A stretch of DNA of 64,000 nucleotides, from the NCBI GenBank assembly GCA_023391285.1, contig JAEWBF010000133.1, forward strand, positions 102,062 through 166,061, given 5' to 3'. Position numbers and translations under genes: made by a program. This DNA is from Verrucomicrobiota bacterium (GTDB lineage: Bacteria > Verrucomicrobiota > Verrucomicrobiia > Opitutales > Opitutaceae). Of this stretch, positions 35,801 through 44,144 are shown piece by piece; position 1 is the first letter of the stretch; each line of letters opens with the position of its first letter. The notes under the pieces were generated by a model, which saw only the letters and a list, made by a program, of their open reading frames with translations, was not told where the DNA came from and did no database searches.

Positions 35801-35954
35801 GAAGATTGGCGTAAACCTGGATCGTGGGAAAATCGACCTGCGGTAGCGGGGCGACCGGCAGCAGCGTGTAGGACAGTGCGCCGAGGAGAACGATCGCGAT
35901 CGCGATGAGCGCGCTCGCGATCGGGCGGCGGATGAAGGGGCGGGAGAGGTTCAT
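32817..35954 (-). CDS. mdtC: RND multidrug efflux pump subunit, MdtC-like
   Basis: 1,045-residue inner-membrane RND transporter (HAE1 family), one of two pump subunits expected to form a mixed trimer as in MdtBC. It starts MNLSRPFIRRPIASALIAIA at 35954. It has the usual twelve membrane segments in two halves, with the proton-relay region GLVVDDAIVVLENISRH in the first half. The cytoplasmic loop between the two halves contains about ten residues (GRDASPRHPSD) encoded by a REP-like palindrome at 34451-34480, an in-frame insertion. The order adaptor, pump, pump is that of mdtABC. No outer-membrane factor gene is in view. Confidence 0.9.
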   Translation of the reverse strand: MNLSRPFIRRPIASALIAIAIVLLGALSYTLLPVAPLPQVDFPTIQVYANLPGASPETMASSVATPLERALGSIAGITGIRSNSSQGSSNITLEFDFDRDIDDAARDVQAALNAARGQLPSGMPRNPSYRKINPSQAPILGLALSSPNLAPGDLYDTASTILAQKLSQVAGVGEVQVWGSSLPAVRIQLNPNALAHHGIALDEVRRAITETNSLRPRGMIETGERHWQVQTSDQLRRAAEYRPLIIRYKDGAPVRLGDVATVTDSVENRYASGFHNHRPAVLLMVLRQPGANIVATIDNIKEQLPGLRALLPGDANLDVIMDRSPGIRATLHEARFTLILAAGLVMLVVLLFLGSARAALIPSLAIPVSLIGSFAIMYLYGFSLNNLSLMALIVAAGLVVDDAIVVLENISRHIENGLSPLRASLRGAGEVGFTLLAMNLSLVTVFISILFMGGLVERLFREFSITLAAAMLVSLAVSLTLTPSLCSRWLRGRDASPRHPSDALPYPRYGLRNLSERSFNAVRNIYSRSLAWTLRHPTLMLLIFLGTIALNVAMYVTIPKGFLPEQDTGQLNGWVRGDDGFSFQIMQPKIEAYRQILLQDPAIADVAGMSGGGGGLSNAWMMIRLKPLSERGVSATEVVNRIRRSLPPVAGGNLWLSVSQDIQMPRAGNSGSYDFTLLSDDLHLLRQWAPRVATKLQTLPELTDVDGPSDEGAKQVTLTIDREAARRLGVDMQMITQVLNNSFSQRQISTIYNPLNQYRVVMELTPEYTQDPVVLDQVQVIARDGKRIPLSAFTRYEFSLVNDRVNHRSQFASENVGFSLAPGVSLEQALAAIDTAMAEIMLPTQIQGTLGGTAQTFQQSLQKQPLLILGVLVAVYLVLGILYESTVHPLTILSTLPSAGLGALLALRLTDTEFTLIALLGLFLLIGIVMKNAILMIDFALATERADGRSPREAIYEAALLRLRPILMTNIAALLGALPLVLATGEGVEMRRPLGLAIVGGLFVSQLLTLYTVPVVYLWLDRARLRLRSTFSRRRPASLREQPAS
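34451..34480 (-). repeat. REP-like palindrome inside mdtC
   Basis: On the minus strand it reads GTAGGGACGCCTCACCGAGG then CATCCGTCCG: a 9-bp stem with one mismatch and an ACC loop. The same pattern (GTAGGGACGGCTCTCCGAGC) is found at 47947-47972 and related arms at 39205-39262. It is read in frame. Confidence 0.7.
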
Positions 35955-35960
35955 CGGCGA

Positions 35961-36006
35961 CACACCCCGCCCTGTCGGGCACCCCTCTTGATAGAGGGGA
36001 CTTCGG
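35961..36006 (-). repeat. Palindromic REP-like element, copy 2 (between mdtB and mdtC)
   Basis: Near-identical partner of 1925-1970, with arms CCCCTCT/AGAGGGG and GCCCGAC/GTCGGGC-like pairing. It lies in the 85-base mdtB-mdtC gap, immediately before the mdtC start. Confidence 0.75.
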
Positions 36007-36039
36007 CTGCGAGGCGGGTGAGGGTGGCGATGGGGGCTT

Positions 36040-39000
36040 TCATCGCGTGGGGGCGAGGGCGGGTTGCGGCTCGGCGGGGAGGGCGCGTTTTTCGTCGGTG
36101 TTGCGCGGGCGGCGGTGGCCGAGGCGATCGAAGAAGAGATAAACAACCGGCGTGGTGAAGAGCGTGAGGACCTGGCTCACGAGCAGGCCGCCGACCATGA
36201 CGAGGCCGAGCGGCTGACGGAGTTCGGCGCCGGAGCCGGTGGACAACATGAGCGGGAGCGCGCCGAAGAGGGCGGCGAGCGTGGTCATGAGAATCGGGCG
36301 GAAGCGGAGCAGCGCGGCTTGGCGGATGGCGGCGACGGGCGAGAGCTTTTGGTGGCGTTCGGCTTCGAGGGCGAAGTCGATCATCATGATGCCGTTTTTC
36401 TTCACGAGGCCGATGAGGAGAATGATGCCGATGACGGCGATCATGTCCAAAGGCTGGCCGGTGACCCACAAGGCGAGCAGCGCGCCGACGGCGGCGGACG
36501 GCAGCGTGGAGAGAATCGTGATCGGATGGATCGCGCTCTCGTAGAGAACGCCGAGCACGATATACATCGTGACGATCGCGGCGAGGATCAGCCAGAGCGT
36601 GCTCGAGAGCGACGAGCGGAACGCGTGTGCGGCGCCCTGGAAACGAAGCTCGATGGACGGCGGGAGTTCGAGATCGTGTGAGGCCTGTTCGATGGCGGCG
36701 ACGGCTTCGCCGAGGGAGGCGCCGGCGCCGAGATTGAAGGAGATCGTGGCGGCGGGAAACTGGCCGACGCGATTGAGAAGAAGTGGAGCGCGGCGTTCGA
36801 CGACCTGGCCCACGCTGGAAAGCGGAACGGGCGCGCCGTTGCGCGGGTTGACGAAAATGCGTTCGAGGGCCTCGGGTCCGTCGACGAGGCGAGGATCGAC
36901 CTCGAGGATCACGCGGTATTGCGAGGCTTGGGTGAAGAGCGTGGAAATCTGGCGCTGGCCGAAGGCGCTGTAGAGGGCGTCGTCGATATCCGCGACGCTG
37001 ATACCGAGGCGGCTGGCGGCGTCGCGGTTGATTTCGAAGAACGCCTGCAGACCGCGATTCTGAAGATCGCTAGCGACGTCGCTCAACGCGGGGTTTTGGC
37101 GCAGGTGATTGACGAAGCGCGGCACCCATTCGTGGAGCAGTTCCTCGTCGGGCGTCGTGAGCATGAACTGGAACTGAGTGCGGCTGACGCGATCCTCGAT
37201 CGTGAGCTCCTGCACCGGCTGCATGTAGAGCGTGATGCCGGGGACCTCACGCGCGCGCTCGCGGAGACGCTCGATGATTTCGCTGGCGGATTCGCTGCGT
37301 TCGCCGTGCGGGAGCAGGTTGATGAGCATGCGGCCGCTGTTGAGCGTGGCGTTGGTGCCGTCGACCCCGATGAAGGACGAAAGACTGCGGACGGCAGGAT
37401 CCTCGAGGATCTTGGCGCCGAGCGCGTGCTGGCGCTCGGCCATGGCGGAGAACGAAATCGATTGCGGCGCCTCGGTGACGGCCTGGATAGCGGCGTTGTC
37501 CTGAACGGGGAAGAAGCCTTTCGGGACGATGACGTAGAGGAGGGCGGTGACGGCGAGCGTGGCGACGGTGGCGAGAAGCGCGAGGCGTTGGTGGGAGAGG
37601 ACCCAGTCGAGCCAGACGCCGTAGGTTTCGATCACGCGGTCGAGGAAGCCGGGTTTGTCCGGCGAGTGCGCAGGCGTGTGTTTGAGCATCCGCGCGCACA
37701 TCATCGGCGTGAGCGTGAGCGAGACGACGAGTGAAATGAGGATGGAGACGGAGAGCGAGATGGCGAACTCGTGGAACAGCCGTCCGACAACATCGCCCAT
37801 GAACAGCAGCGGGATCAGGACGGCGATAAGGGAGAGGGTGAGCGAGATGAGGGTGAAACCGATCTGGGCTGCTCCCTTCAGCGCGGAGTCGAGGGCGGAG
37901 TATCCTTGTTCCCGATACCGGGCGATGTTTTCCATCATCACGATCGCGTCGTCGACGACGAAGCCGGTGGCGATGGTGAGCGCCATCAGCGTGAGGATGT
38001 TGAGCGAGTAGCCGGCGAGATACATCACGCCGAACGTGCCGATGAGCGACAGCGGGACGGCGATGCTCGGGATGATCGTGGCGGAGAAGTCCTTGAGGAA
38101 GAGGAAGGTGACGAGAACGACGAGGCCGACGGCGAAGATGAGTTCGTGTTGAACGGAACGAACGGAGGCGCGGATGCTTTGGGTGCGGTCGCTCAGGATG
38201 GTGAGTTGAACGGAGGCGGGGAGGCTCGCGGAAAGCTGAGGGAGCATCGCTTGCACGCGATCGACGACCTCGATGACGTTGGCGCCGGGCTGGCGTTGGA
38301 CGTTGATCAGGACGGCGGGAAGGGTGTCGGCCCACGCGGCGAGGCGGCGGTCTTCGGCGGCGTTGGTAATGGTGGCGACATCGCCGAGGCGAAGCGGGGC
38401 GCCGTCCTGCCAGGCGATGATGAGATCGCGGTATTCCTCGGGCGAACGGAGCTGGTCGTTGGCGTCCATGAGGATGCTGCGGACCGGACCGTCGAAGCTG
38501 CCCTTGGGTTGGTTGACGCTGGCGGAGGAGATCGCGGCGCGAACGTCGGAGAGGTTGAGGCCGCGCGCGGCGAGTTCGGCGGGGTTGACCTGGACGCGAA
38601 CGGCGGGGCGCTGGCCGCCGGCGAGGCTGACCATGCCGACGCCGGGGATTTGCGCGAGCTTTTGGGCGATGCGTGTATCCACCAAATCATGCACGCGCGG
38701 AAGCGGCATGGTGGCGGACGTGACGGCGAGGGTGAGGATGGGCGTGTCGGCGGGGTTGACCTTGCGATAAACGGGCGGCGCGGGGAGGTCGTTGGGGAGA
38801 AGGTTGTCGGCGGCGGCGATGGCGGCTTGAACCTCCTGCTCGGCGACGCTCATGGAGATCTCGAGCGAGAATTGTAGTGTAATTACGGATGCGCCGCCGG
38901 AGCTGGACGACGACATCTGGGATAGGCCGGGGATTTGGCCGAAGCGGCGCTCGAGCGGGGCGGTGATGGCGCTGGCGGTGACGACGGGACTCGCGCCGGG

Positions 39001-39153
39001 ATAGAACGTGAAAACCTGGATCGTCGGGAAATCGACCTGCGGGAGCGCGGCGACCGGCAGGAGGCGGTAGGCCATGATGCCGGAGAGGAGCAGCGCGATC
39101 ATCAACAAGGTGGTCGCGACGGGACGCTGGATGAAAGGGCGGGAGAGATTCAT
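36040..39153 (-). CDS. mdtB: RND multidrug efflux pump subunit, MdtB-like
   Basis: 1,037-residue HAE1-family RND transporter starting MNLSRPFIQRPVATTLLMIA. Features include the periplasmic porter domains (QVDFPTIQVFTFYPGASP near residue 45), the proton-relay helix with GFVVDDAIVMMENIARY, and the second-half motif YVIVPKGFFPVQDNAAIQ. It is paralogous to the MdtC-like protein encoded 85 bases downstream. It is translated from the same strand as the adaptor gene 108 bases upstream. Drug or bile-salt-like substrates are known for mdtABC; the substrate here is not determinable. Confidence 0.9.
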   Translation of the reverse strand: MNLSRPFIQRPVATTLLMIALLLSGIMAYRLLPVAALPQVDFPTIQVFTFYPGASPVVTASAITAPLERRFGQIPGLSQMSSSSSGGASVITLQFSLEISMSVAEQEVQAAIAAADNLLPNDLPAPPVYRKVNPADTPILTLAVTSATMPLPRVHDLVDTRIAQKLAQIPGVGMVSLAGGQRPAVRVQVNPAELAARGLNLSDVRAAISSASVNQPKGSFDGPVRSILMDANDQLRSPEEYRDLIIAWQDGAPLRLGDVATITNAAEDRRLAAWADTLPAVLINVQRQPGANVIEVVDRVQAMLPQLSASLPASVQLTILSDRTQSIRASVRSVQHELIFAVGLVVLVTFLFLKDFSATIIPSIAVPLSLIGTFGVMYLAGYSLNILTLMALTIATGFVVDDAIVMMENIARYREQGYSALDSALKGAAQIGFTLISLTLSLIAVLIPLLFMGDVVGRLFHEFAISLSVSILISLVVSLTLTPMMCARMLKHTPAHSPDKPGFLDRVIETYGVWLDWVLSHQRLALLATVATLAVTALLYVIVPKGFFPVQDNAAIQAVTEAPQSISFSAMAERQHALGAKILEDPAVRSLSSFIGVDGTNATLNSGRMLINLLPHGERSESASEIIERLRERAREVPGITLYMQPVQELTIEDRVSRTQFQFMLTTPDEELLHEWVPRFVNHLRQNPALSDVASDLQNRGLQAFFEINRDAASRLGISVADIDDALYSAFGQRQISTLFTQASQYRVILEVDPRLVDGPEALERIFVNPRNGAPVPLSSVGQVVERRAPLLLNRVGQFPAATISFNLGAGASLGEAVAAIEQASHDLELPPSIELRFQGAAHAFRSSLSSTLWLILAAIVTMYIVLGVLYESAIHPITILSTLPSAAVGALLALWVTGQPLDMIAVIGIILLIGLVKKNGIMMIDFALEAERHQKLSPVAAIRQAALLRFRPILMTTLAALFGALPLMLSTGSGAELRQPLGLVMVGGLLVSQVLTLFTTPVVYLFFDRLGHRRPRNTDEKRALPAEPQPALAPTR

Positions 39154-39167
39154 TCGTGGAACGGTGA

Positions 39168-39262
39168 AGCCCGACGTCTTCGTCGGGCTCGGGTGGCGGG
39201 CGGGAGCGGAACGGCTCGCCGGGGACCCCGACACGTCGGGGCGGGACGGCTCGCCTACCGGT
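39168..39262. repeat. REP-like hairpins between mdtA and mdtB
   Basis: AGCCCGACG-TCTT-CGTCGGGCT (39168-39189) is a perfect 9-bp stem. It is followed by paired GGCTCGCC arms and a CCCCGAC/GTCGGGG stem up to the mdtA stop. Folding of the mRNA here could lower mdtB expression relative to mdtA. Confidence 0.7.
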
Positions 39263-40482
39263 TATGGAGCGGCGGCGGGGATGGCGGCGGTGGGCGCGGC
39301 GGAGGACGGAGCGGGCTCGTTGGAGATCACGACGTTGCTGCCCTCGCGGAGCCGATCGAGGCCTTCGAGGACGACGGCGTCGCCGGGCTTGAGGCCCTGG
39401 CTGATGGCTTGTTGCGTGCCGCTGAGCGGGCCGAGAACGACATCGCGGATGGCGGCTTTGTTGTTTTCGTCGACGATGTAAACGTAGGTGCCGCGGGAGC
39501 CGAATTGGACGGCGGCCGACGGGATGACCACGGTGTTTTCGAGCGTGCGGACGCGCATGCGGACGTTGACGAACTGATTGGGGAAGAGGCGTTCGTCGTC
39601 GTTGGCGAACTCGGCCTTGAGGCGGAGGGTGCCGGTTGCGGGGTCGATCTGGTTATCGAGGGTTTTGAGGAGGCCGGTGGCGAGGATGGCGGTTTCGTTG
39701 CGATTCCACGCTTCGACGACCATCGTTTCGCCGGCGCGATAGGGCTCGAGGACGGAGGCGAGGTCGACCTCGGGAATGGTGAACGTGACGGAAATCGGAC
39801 GGGTTTGGGTGATGACGACGAGACCGTTGGCGTCGGATTGCCGGACGAGGTTGCCGGCGTCGACGCGGCGCAAGCCGGCGCGGCCGGCGATGGGCGCTTC
39901 GACGCGGGTGTAGGCGAGTTGGAGGCGGGCGTTGTCGACCTCGGCCTGGTCGGCGGCGACGGCGCCCTCGCGTTCGGCGACGAGCGCCTGTTGGATGTCG
40001 AGCTGCTGTTGGGTGACGAGATTCTGTGTGTAAAGATTTCGGATACGTTCGAGATCGCTGCGGGCGCTTTCGAGGCGGGCCAGATTTTGGCGGAGCTGGC
40101 CTTCGACCTGGGCGAGACGGATGCGGTAGGGCGCGGGATCGATCTCGGCGAGCACGGCGCCTTGCTCGACGCGCTGGCCTTCCTCGAAGGCGACGCGGAC
40201 GAGCTGGCCGTCGACCTGCGGTTTGACGGTGACGGTGTTGAGCGGGGTGACGGACCCGATGGCTTTGAGATGGACGGGGAGATCTTCGAAGCGCGCGGCG
40301 ACGGTGCGCACGGGAACCTTGAGCGGGTATTCGGTGCCGGCCCACGCGGGCTGCGGGTAGCGCGCGCGCTGGGGCTGCGAGCGGAACCCGAAATACCAGG
40401 TGGCAACGGCAATGGCGCAGGCGACCGTGGCATATAGAAACCAGCGGCGCGCGGGCGAAAGAGAACTGGGACGATCGGACAT
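39262..40482 (-). CDS. mdtA: RND periplasmic adaptor, MdtA-like
   Basis: 406-residue membrane fusion protein (HlyD/RND type) that links the RND pump to an outer-membrane channel. One N-terminal membrane anchor (RRWFLYATVACAIAVATWYF) is followed by the lipoyl half-motif (GSVTPLNTVTVKPQVDGQLV), a coiled-coil hairpin (about residues 115-185), the second lipoyl half (YTRVEAPIAGRAGLRRVDAG) and beta-barrel and membrane-proximal domains. A Pro/Ala-rich tail ends the protein. First gene of the mdtABC-like operon. Its upstream region (40483-40714) is divergent to a small gene and shows no recognisable operator. Confidence 0.9.
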   Translation of the reverse strand: MSDRPSSLSPARRWFLYATVACAIAVATWYFGFRSQPQRARYPQPAWAGTEYPLKVPVRTVAARFEDLPVHLKAIGSVTPLNTVTVKPQVDGQLVRVAFEEGQRVEQGAVLAEIDPAPYRIRLAQVEGQLRQNLARLESARSDLERIRNLYTQNLVTQQQLDIQQALVAEREGAVAADQAEVDNARLQLAYTRVEAPIAGRAGLRRVDAGNLVRQSDANGLVVITQTRPISVTFTIPEVDLASVLEPYRAGETMVVEAWNRNETAILATGLLKTLDNQIDPATGTLRLKAEFANDDERLFPNQFVNVRMRVRTLENTVVIPSAAVQFGSRGTYVYIVDENNKAAIRDVVLGPLSGTQQAISQGLKPGDAVVLEGLDRLREGSNVVISNEPAPSSAAPTAAIPAAAP

Positions 40483-40714
40483 CGGCGGCTATGACGAGCG
40501 CGGCGGCAGAAGGCTACGGAACAAATTCGTGGCGTTTGACGCGCGGAACGTTGGACAGTTGGCGGAGAATCGCGGCGCGCAATCACTGGCGGCGATCTCG
40601 GATCGGATATTAGGGCGATTCCGGTAGCGTGTGCATTTGCTTTTCGTTGCGCCGGCGGCAGGGTGCGCAACCCCACCGACGCACCTGGCACTGCGTCGCA
40701 GAGCGGATCGCCCC

Positions 40715-40933
40715 ATGCATTTTGCCGATATTACTTTTGGACCGGACCCGCTGGATGAACTGACGCGTTTGGAGCTGTTGGTGGCCAAACGGGCGGATGA
40801 ACTCTGGCGGCTGACCCGCGGGGCGCGTCCGGATCGTGAGTTGTGGCAGCAGGCGGAGCTGGAAGTCTGGGCGCGAGGAGAGAGTCGGCCGCCCGCGATT
40901 CACGGCAAGACGCGCGCGGCCGGGCGTTTGTGA
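40715..40933 (+). CDS. Small DUF2934-like protein
   Basis: 72 residues from the ATG at 40715 (MHFADITFGPDPLDELTRLE). The core VAKRADELWRLTRG followed by LWQQAELEVW is the pattern of DUF2934, a small helical family in which an A.ELW..RG..E..W..AE consensus recurs. Function is unknown. It lies between mdtA (divergent) and the sensor kinase gene 74 bases downstream on the same strand, so it might be co-transcribed with the kinase. Confidence 0.6.
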   Translation: MHFADITFGPDPLDELTRLELLVAKRADELWRLTRGARPDRELWQQAELEVWARGESRPPAIHGKTRAAGRL

Positions 40934-41007
40934 GGGAGCAAAGCCGGACGTCGTATCCGGCAATCAAGCACGAAGGCGGGGTTTGCGGGCCGCGCACTTG
41001 ACTCGTT

Positions 41008-43698
41008 ATGGAGCGCTGGCTCGATGGCGCGCACGTGTCGCGGCTCTTTTCGCAACTTACGCGTTCGGTCAGAGGGCGGCTATCCCTGCTTGTGGCGGCG
41101 GTATTGCTGCCGGCGGCGGTGCTGGTCGGCTGGCTGATCCTCCAAAGTTACCGCAACGAACGACATGCGCTCGAGCGGCACTTGCTCGGGGCGGCGCAGG
41201 CGACGTCGTTGCTGGTGGATGCGCACGTGGCGGAGCGGCGGGCGTTATTGCAGGGTTTGGCAACATCGGGCCGGTTGCAGCGGGATGAAGTGGCGGCGTT
41301 TCGGACGCAGGCCGAGCTGGTGGTGCCGGGGCCGAACGAATGGATCGTGCTGATCGATGCCGAAGGGCAGCAGTTGATGAACACGTCGATGGCGCCGAAC
41401 GCGCCGTTGCCCCGGATTTCGTTTCGCGAAGAGTTTAGAAACGCGGCGACGACGGGTCTGACGTATGTTTCGAACGTCACGCAAGGGCCGGCGATCGGGA
41501 AGCCGGTGTTGTTCGTGGCGATCCCGATTTTTCGGGATGCGCAGCTCCGCTACACGCTGAACTTCGCGATGTTGCCGGAGGTGTTTGCGCCGGTGCTGAA
41601 CCGCGGTGGCGCGGAAAAGTCGTGGCTCGTGAGTTTGGTCGATCGCGAAGGCACGATTGGAGCGAGAACGCGGAATACGGCGGAGTTCGTGGGGAAGAAG
41701 GCGAGCGAGGAGATGATTCAGGTGATTTCGGCGCGGCCCTCCGGCGTGGTGGAGAGTGTGACGCTCGACGGCGTGCGCAGCATCACGAGCTTTGCGCGGT
41801 CGAACACGACGGGATGGACGGTGATCGTGGCGTCGCCGGCGGCGGAAGTGTTGGCGTCGGCGGAGCGATTGCTGCTGGTGACGATTGCGGGGGCGCTGTT
41901 GTTGGGGGGCGTGGCGGCGCTGACCGCGGGGTGGGCGGGTCGCGGGGTCGTGGTGGCGGTGCAGTCGTTGGTCGCGGGCACGGAGGCGGTCGGGCAAGGG
42001 CGCGTGCTGATCGGCGGCGAGACGGGCATTGCGGAAACGGATACGGTGTTTCGGGCCTTGCAGGAAAGTTCGGCGAAACTGGCGGCACGGGAAACGGACC
42101 TGTTGCAGGCCAATGTGGCGTTGAGTTCGACGGCGAAGGCGTTGCGGGAAAAACAGGATCGGCTCGATGCGGCGCTGAGGGCGTCGGGCACGGGGACGCT
42201 GGTGTGGCATCCGCGCTCGGGCGCGTTCGAGTCGGATGAAGGATTCAATGTTTTGCTGGGCGTGGGGCCGGACCGGCCTTTGCGAACGTTGGACGACTTT
42301 CTGGCGCTGGTGCATCCGGAGGAGCGAGCGCGCGTGCGGGCGTCGATCGAACGCGGAGCGCAGGGCACGGAAGAGTTCGCGAGCGAGTTTCGCGTGGTGC
42401 GGCGGGACGGGGTGGTGCGCTGGTTGAGCGGTCGCGGCCGGGCGAGCGGGAATCCGAACGACGATGCGGTCGCAGCGGCGTGCGTGGATGTGACGGAGCG
42501 GAAGGCGGCGGAGACGGAGATCGCGCGGACGCGCGACGTGGCGCTCGCGGCGGCGCGGGCGAAGGACGAATTTCTCGCGGCGCTTTCGCACGAGTTGCGG
42601 ACGCCGTTGAATCCGGTGCTGCTGGTTGCGAGCGATGGCGCGCAGCGCGGGGAGTTTCCGCAGGCGGCGCGGGAGGCGTTCGCGATGATCGCGAAGAACG
42701 TGTCGCTGGAAGCGCGGCTGATCGACGATCTCCTGGACCTGACGCGCATCACCGAAGGCAAGCTGTTGCTGGATTTGCGGACGGTGGACGTGCACGACGT
42801 TTTGCGGGAGGCGGTGGAGACGGTGCGCGCGGATGCGGCGCAGAAATATCAATCGCTGGAACTGACGTTGGAGGCGGCGGCGCCGCGGGTGCGTGGGGAT
42901 CCGACGCGGCTGCAGCAGGTGTTTTGGAATCTGTTGAAGAACGCGGTGAAATTCACCCCGGCCTGCGGGCGGGTGACGGTGGTCACACGCATGGCGGCGG
43001 ACGGCTGCGTGGAGATCGAGGTGTCGGACACGGGCTTGGGGTTGACCGCCGACGAGATGGGGCGGGTGTTCAAAACGTTTTCGCAGGGCGACCACGCCAC
43101 GAACGGCAACGCGCATCGATTTGGCGGACTCGGGCTGGGGCTCGCGATTTCGCGCATGCTGGTGGAGCTGCATTCCGGGACGATTGCGGTGCGGAGCCCG
43201 GGCCGCGGACAAGGTGCGACGTTTGTGGTGCGATTGCCGGCGTGGAAAGCGTCCGGCGCGAAAGGCGACTCGTCGGCGCTGCGGCCGGAAGAAGCCGAGA
43301 CGGCGACGCAGGGCGGGCAGGGAGAGCGGATTTTACTCGTGGAAGATCACGATGCGACGCGTGTGGCGATCGGGCGATTGCTGGGGCGTCGCGGATATCA
43401 AGTGGATCTGGCGACGAACTCGGCGGAGGCGTTGCGCTTGGCGGCGGAGCATCGCTATGCGCTGGTGTTGTCGGATATCGGACTGCCGGATGCGGACGGT
43501 TATACGTTGATGAAGCGTTTGCGCGAAGGTTACGGGCTGCGCGGCGTGGCGTTGACGGGCTATGGGATGGAAGACGACATCGAGCGCGGGCGCGCGGCGG
43601 GGTTCGAGGCGCACATCACGAAGCCGGTGGATGTGAACAAGCTGACGGCGGTGTTGGCGAAGATGTTGCCGAGGGATGGGGGAGGGGCGGGGAGTTGA
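41008..43698 (+). CDS. Hybrid sensor histidine kinase with extracytoplasmic sensor, PAS and receiver domains
   Basis: 896-residue membrane-bound two-component kinase. Order: membrane segment near 25-47; periplasmic Cache-like sensor (about 50-285); second membrane segment near 288-312; linker; PAS domain (about 388-495, with a PAC end DVTERKAAE); HisKA with phospho-acceptor His528 in SHELRTPLNP; HATPase with N-box LLKNAVKF and G-boxes DTGLGL and GGLGLGLAIS; and a C-terminal receiver with phosphorylatable Asp823 (LSDIGLPDADG) and Lys in ITKPVD. No output regulator is adjacent, so the partner is unknown. The periplasmic sensor suggests a small-molecule ligand. Confidence 0.9.
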   Translation: MERWLDGAHVSRLFSQLTRSVRGRLSLLVAAVLLPAAVLVGWLILQSYRNERHALERHLLGAAQATSLLVDAHVAERRALLQGLATSGRLQRDEVAAFRTQAELVVPGPNEWIVLIDAEGQQLMNTSMAPNAPLPRISFREEFRNAATTGLTYVSNVTQGPAIGKPVLFVAIPIFRDAQLRYTLNFAMLPEVFAPVLNRGGAEKSWLVSLVDREGTIGARTRNTAEFVGKKASEEMIQVISARPSGVVESVTLDGVRSITSFARSNTTGWTVIVASPAAEVLASAERLLLVTIAGALLLGGVAALTAGWAGRGVVVAVQSLVAGTEAVGQGRVLIGGETGIAETDTVFRALQESSAKLAARETDLLQANVALSSTAKALREKQDRLDAALRASGTGTLVWHPRSGAFESDEGFNVLLGVGPDRPLRTLDDFLALVHPEERARVRASIERGAQGTEEFASEFRVVRRDGVVRWLSGRGRASGNPNDDAVAAACVDVTERKAAETEIARTRDVALAAARAKDEFLAALSHELRTPLNPVLLVASDGAQRGEFPQAAREAFAMIAKNVSLEARLIDDLLDLTRITEGKLLLDLRTVDVHDVLREAVETVRADAAQKYQSLELTLEAAAPRVRGDPTRLQQVFWNLLKNAVKFTPACGRVTVVTRMAADGCVEIEVSDTGLGLTADEMGRVFKTFSQGDHATNGNAHRFGGLGLGLAISRMLVELHSGTIAVRSPGRGQGATFVVRLPAWKASGAKGDSSALRPEEAETATQGGQGERILLVEDHDATRVAIGRLLGRRGYQVDLATNSAEALRLAAEHRYALVLSDIGLPDADGYTLMKRLREGYGLRGVALTGYGMEDDIERGRAAGFEAHITKPVDVNKLTAVLAKMLPRDGGGAGS

Positions 43699-44144
43699 GG
43701 GTTGAGAGATGAGAGTTGAGAGTTGAGAGCCGGTTCAGGGTCGGGCTCTGAGCTTCCAACTCGGAACTTTGAACTCTGAACTTTGAACTCGGAATCCGAG
43801 CGCGGAGCGCGAGTGAACCACGGATGGACGCGGATGAACACGGATTGATGGGTTTACGGACGGCACGGGAAGGGTTGCCCGCGAAACACGCAAAAGGGGC
43901 GAAAGAATGAGGAGAGTTGAGAGTTGAGGGTTGAGAGCCGTCCAGAACTTCGAACATCGAACGCTGAACTTTGAACCCGGAGCCTACGCGCGGAGCGCGG
44001 TTGAACCACGGAGGCGCAGAGACACGGAGGAAGGGAGGAGGTGAATGAGGGGGGTGTAGCGGAACGTCTGAACGCTTCGGCGAGCGGGAGAGCGCGGCGA
44101 GTTGCGAGTGGGCGCGGGACGAGAACTGTGTGCGCGTCACGAAC
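43699..44144. repeat. Repeat cluster upstream of pncB
   Basis: 446 bases without a gene. GTTGAGA heptamer tracts (about 43702-43727 and 43912-43938), GAACTTT heptamer tracts (about 43762-43792 and 43948-43980), an ACCACGGATGGACGCGGATG copy (about 43815-43848), a GCCCGCGAAACACGC copy (about 43875-43903) and an ACCACGGAGGCGCAGAGACA copy (about 44006-44032). About 115 bases (43923-44038) are almost identical to 46484-46598. Confidence 0.85.
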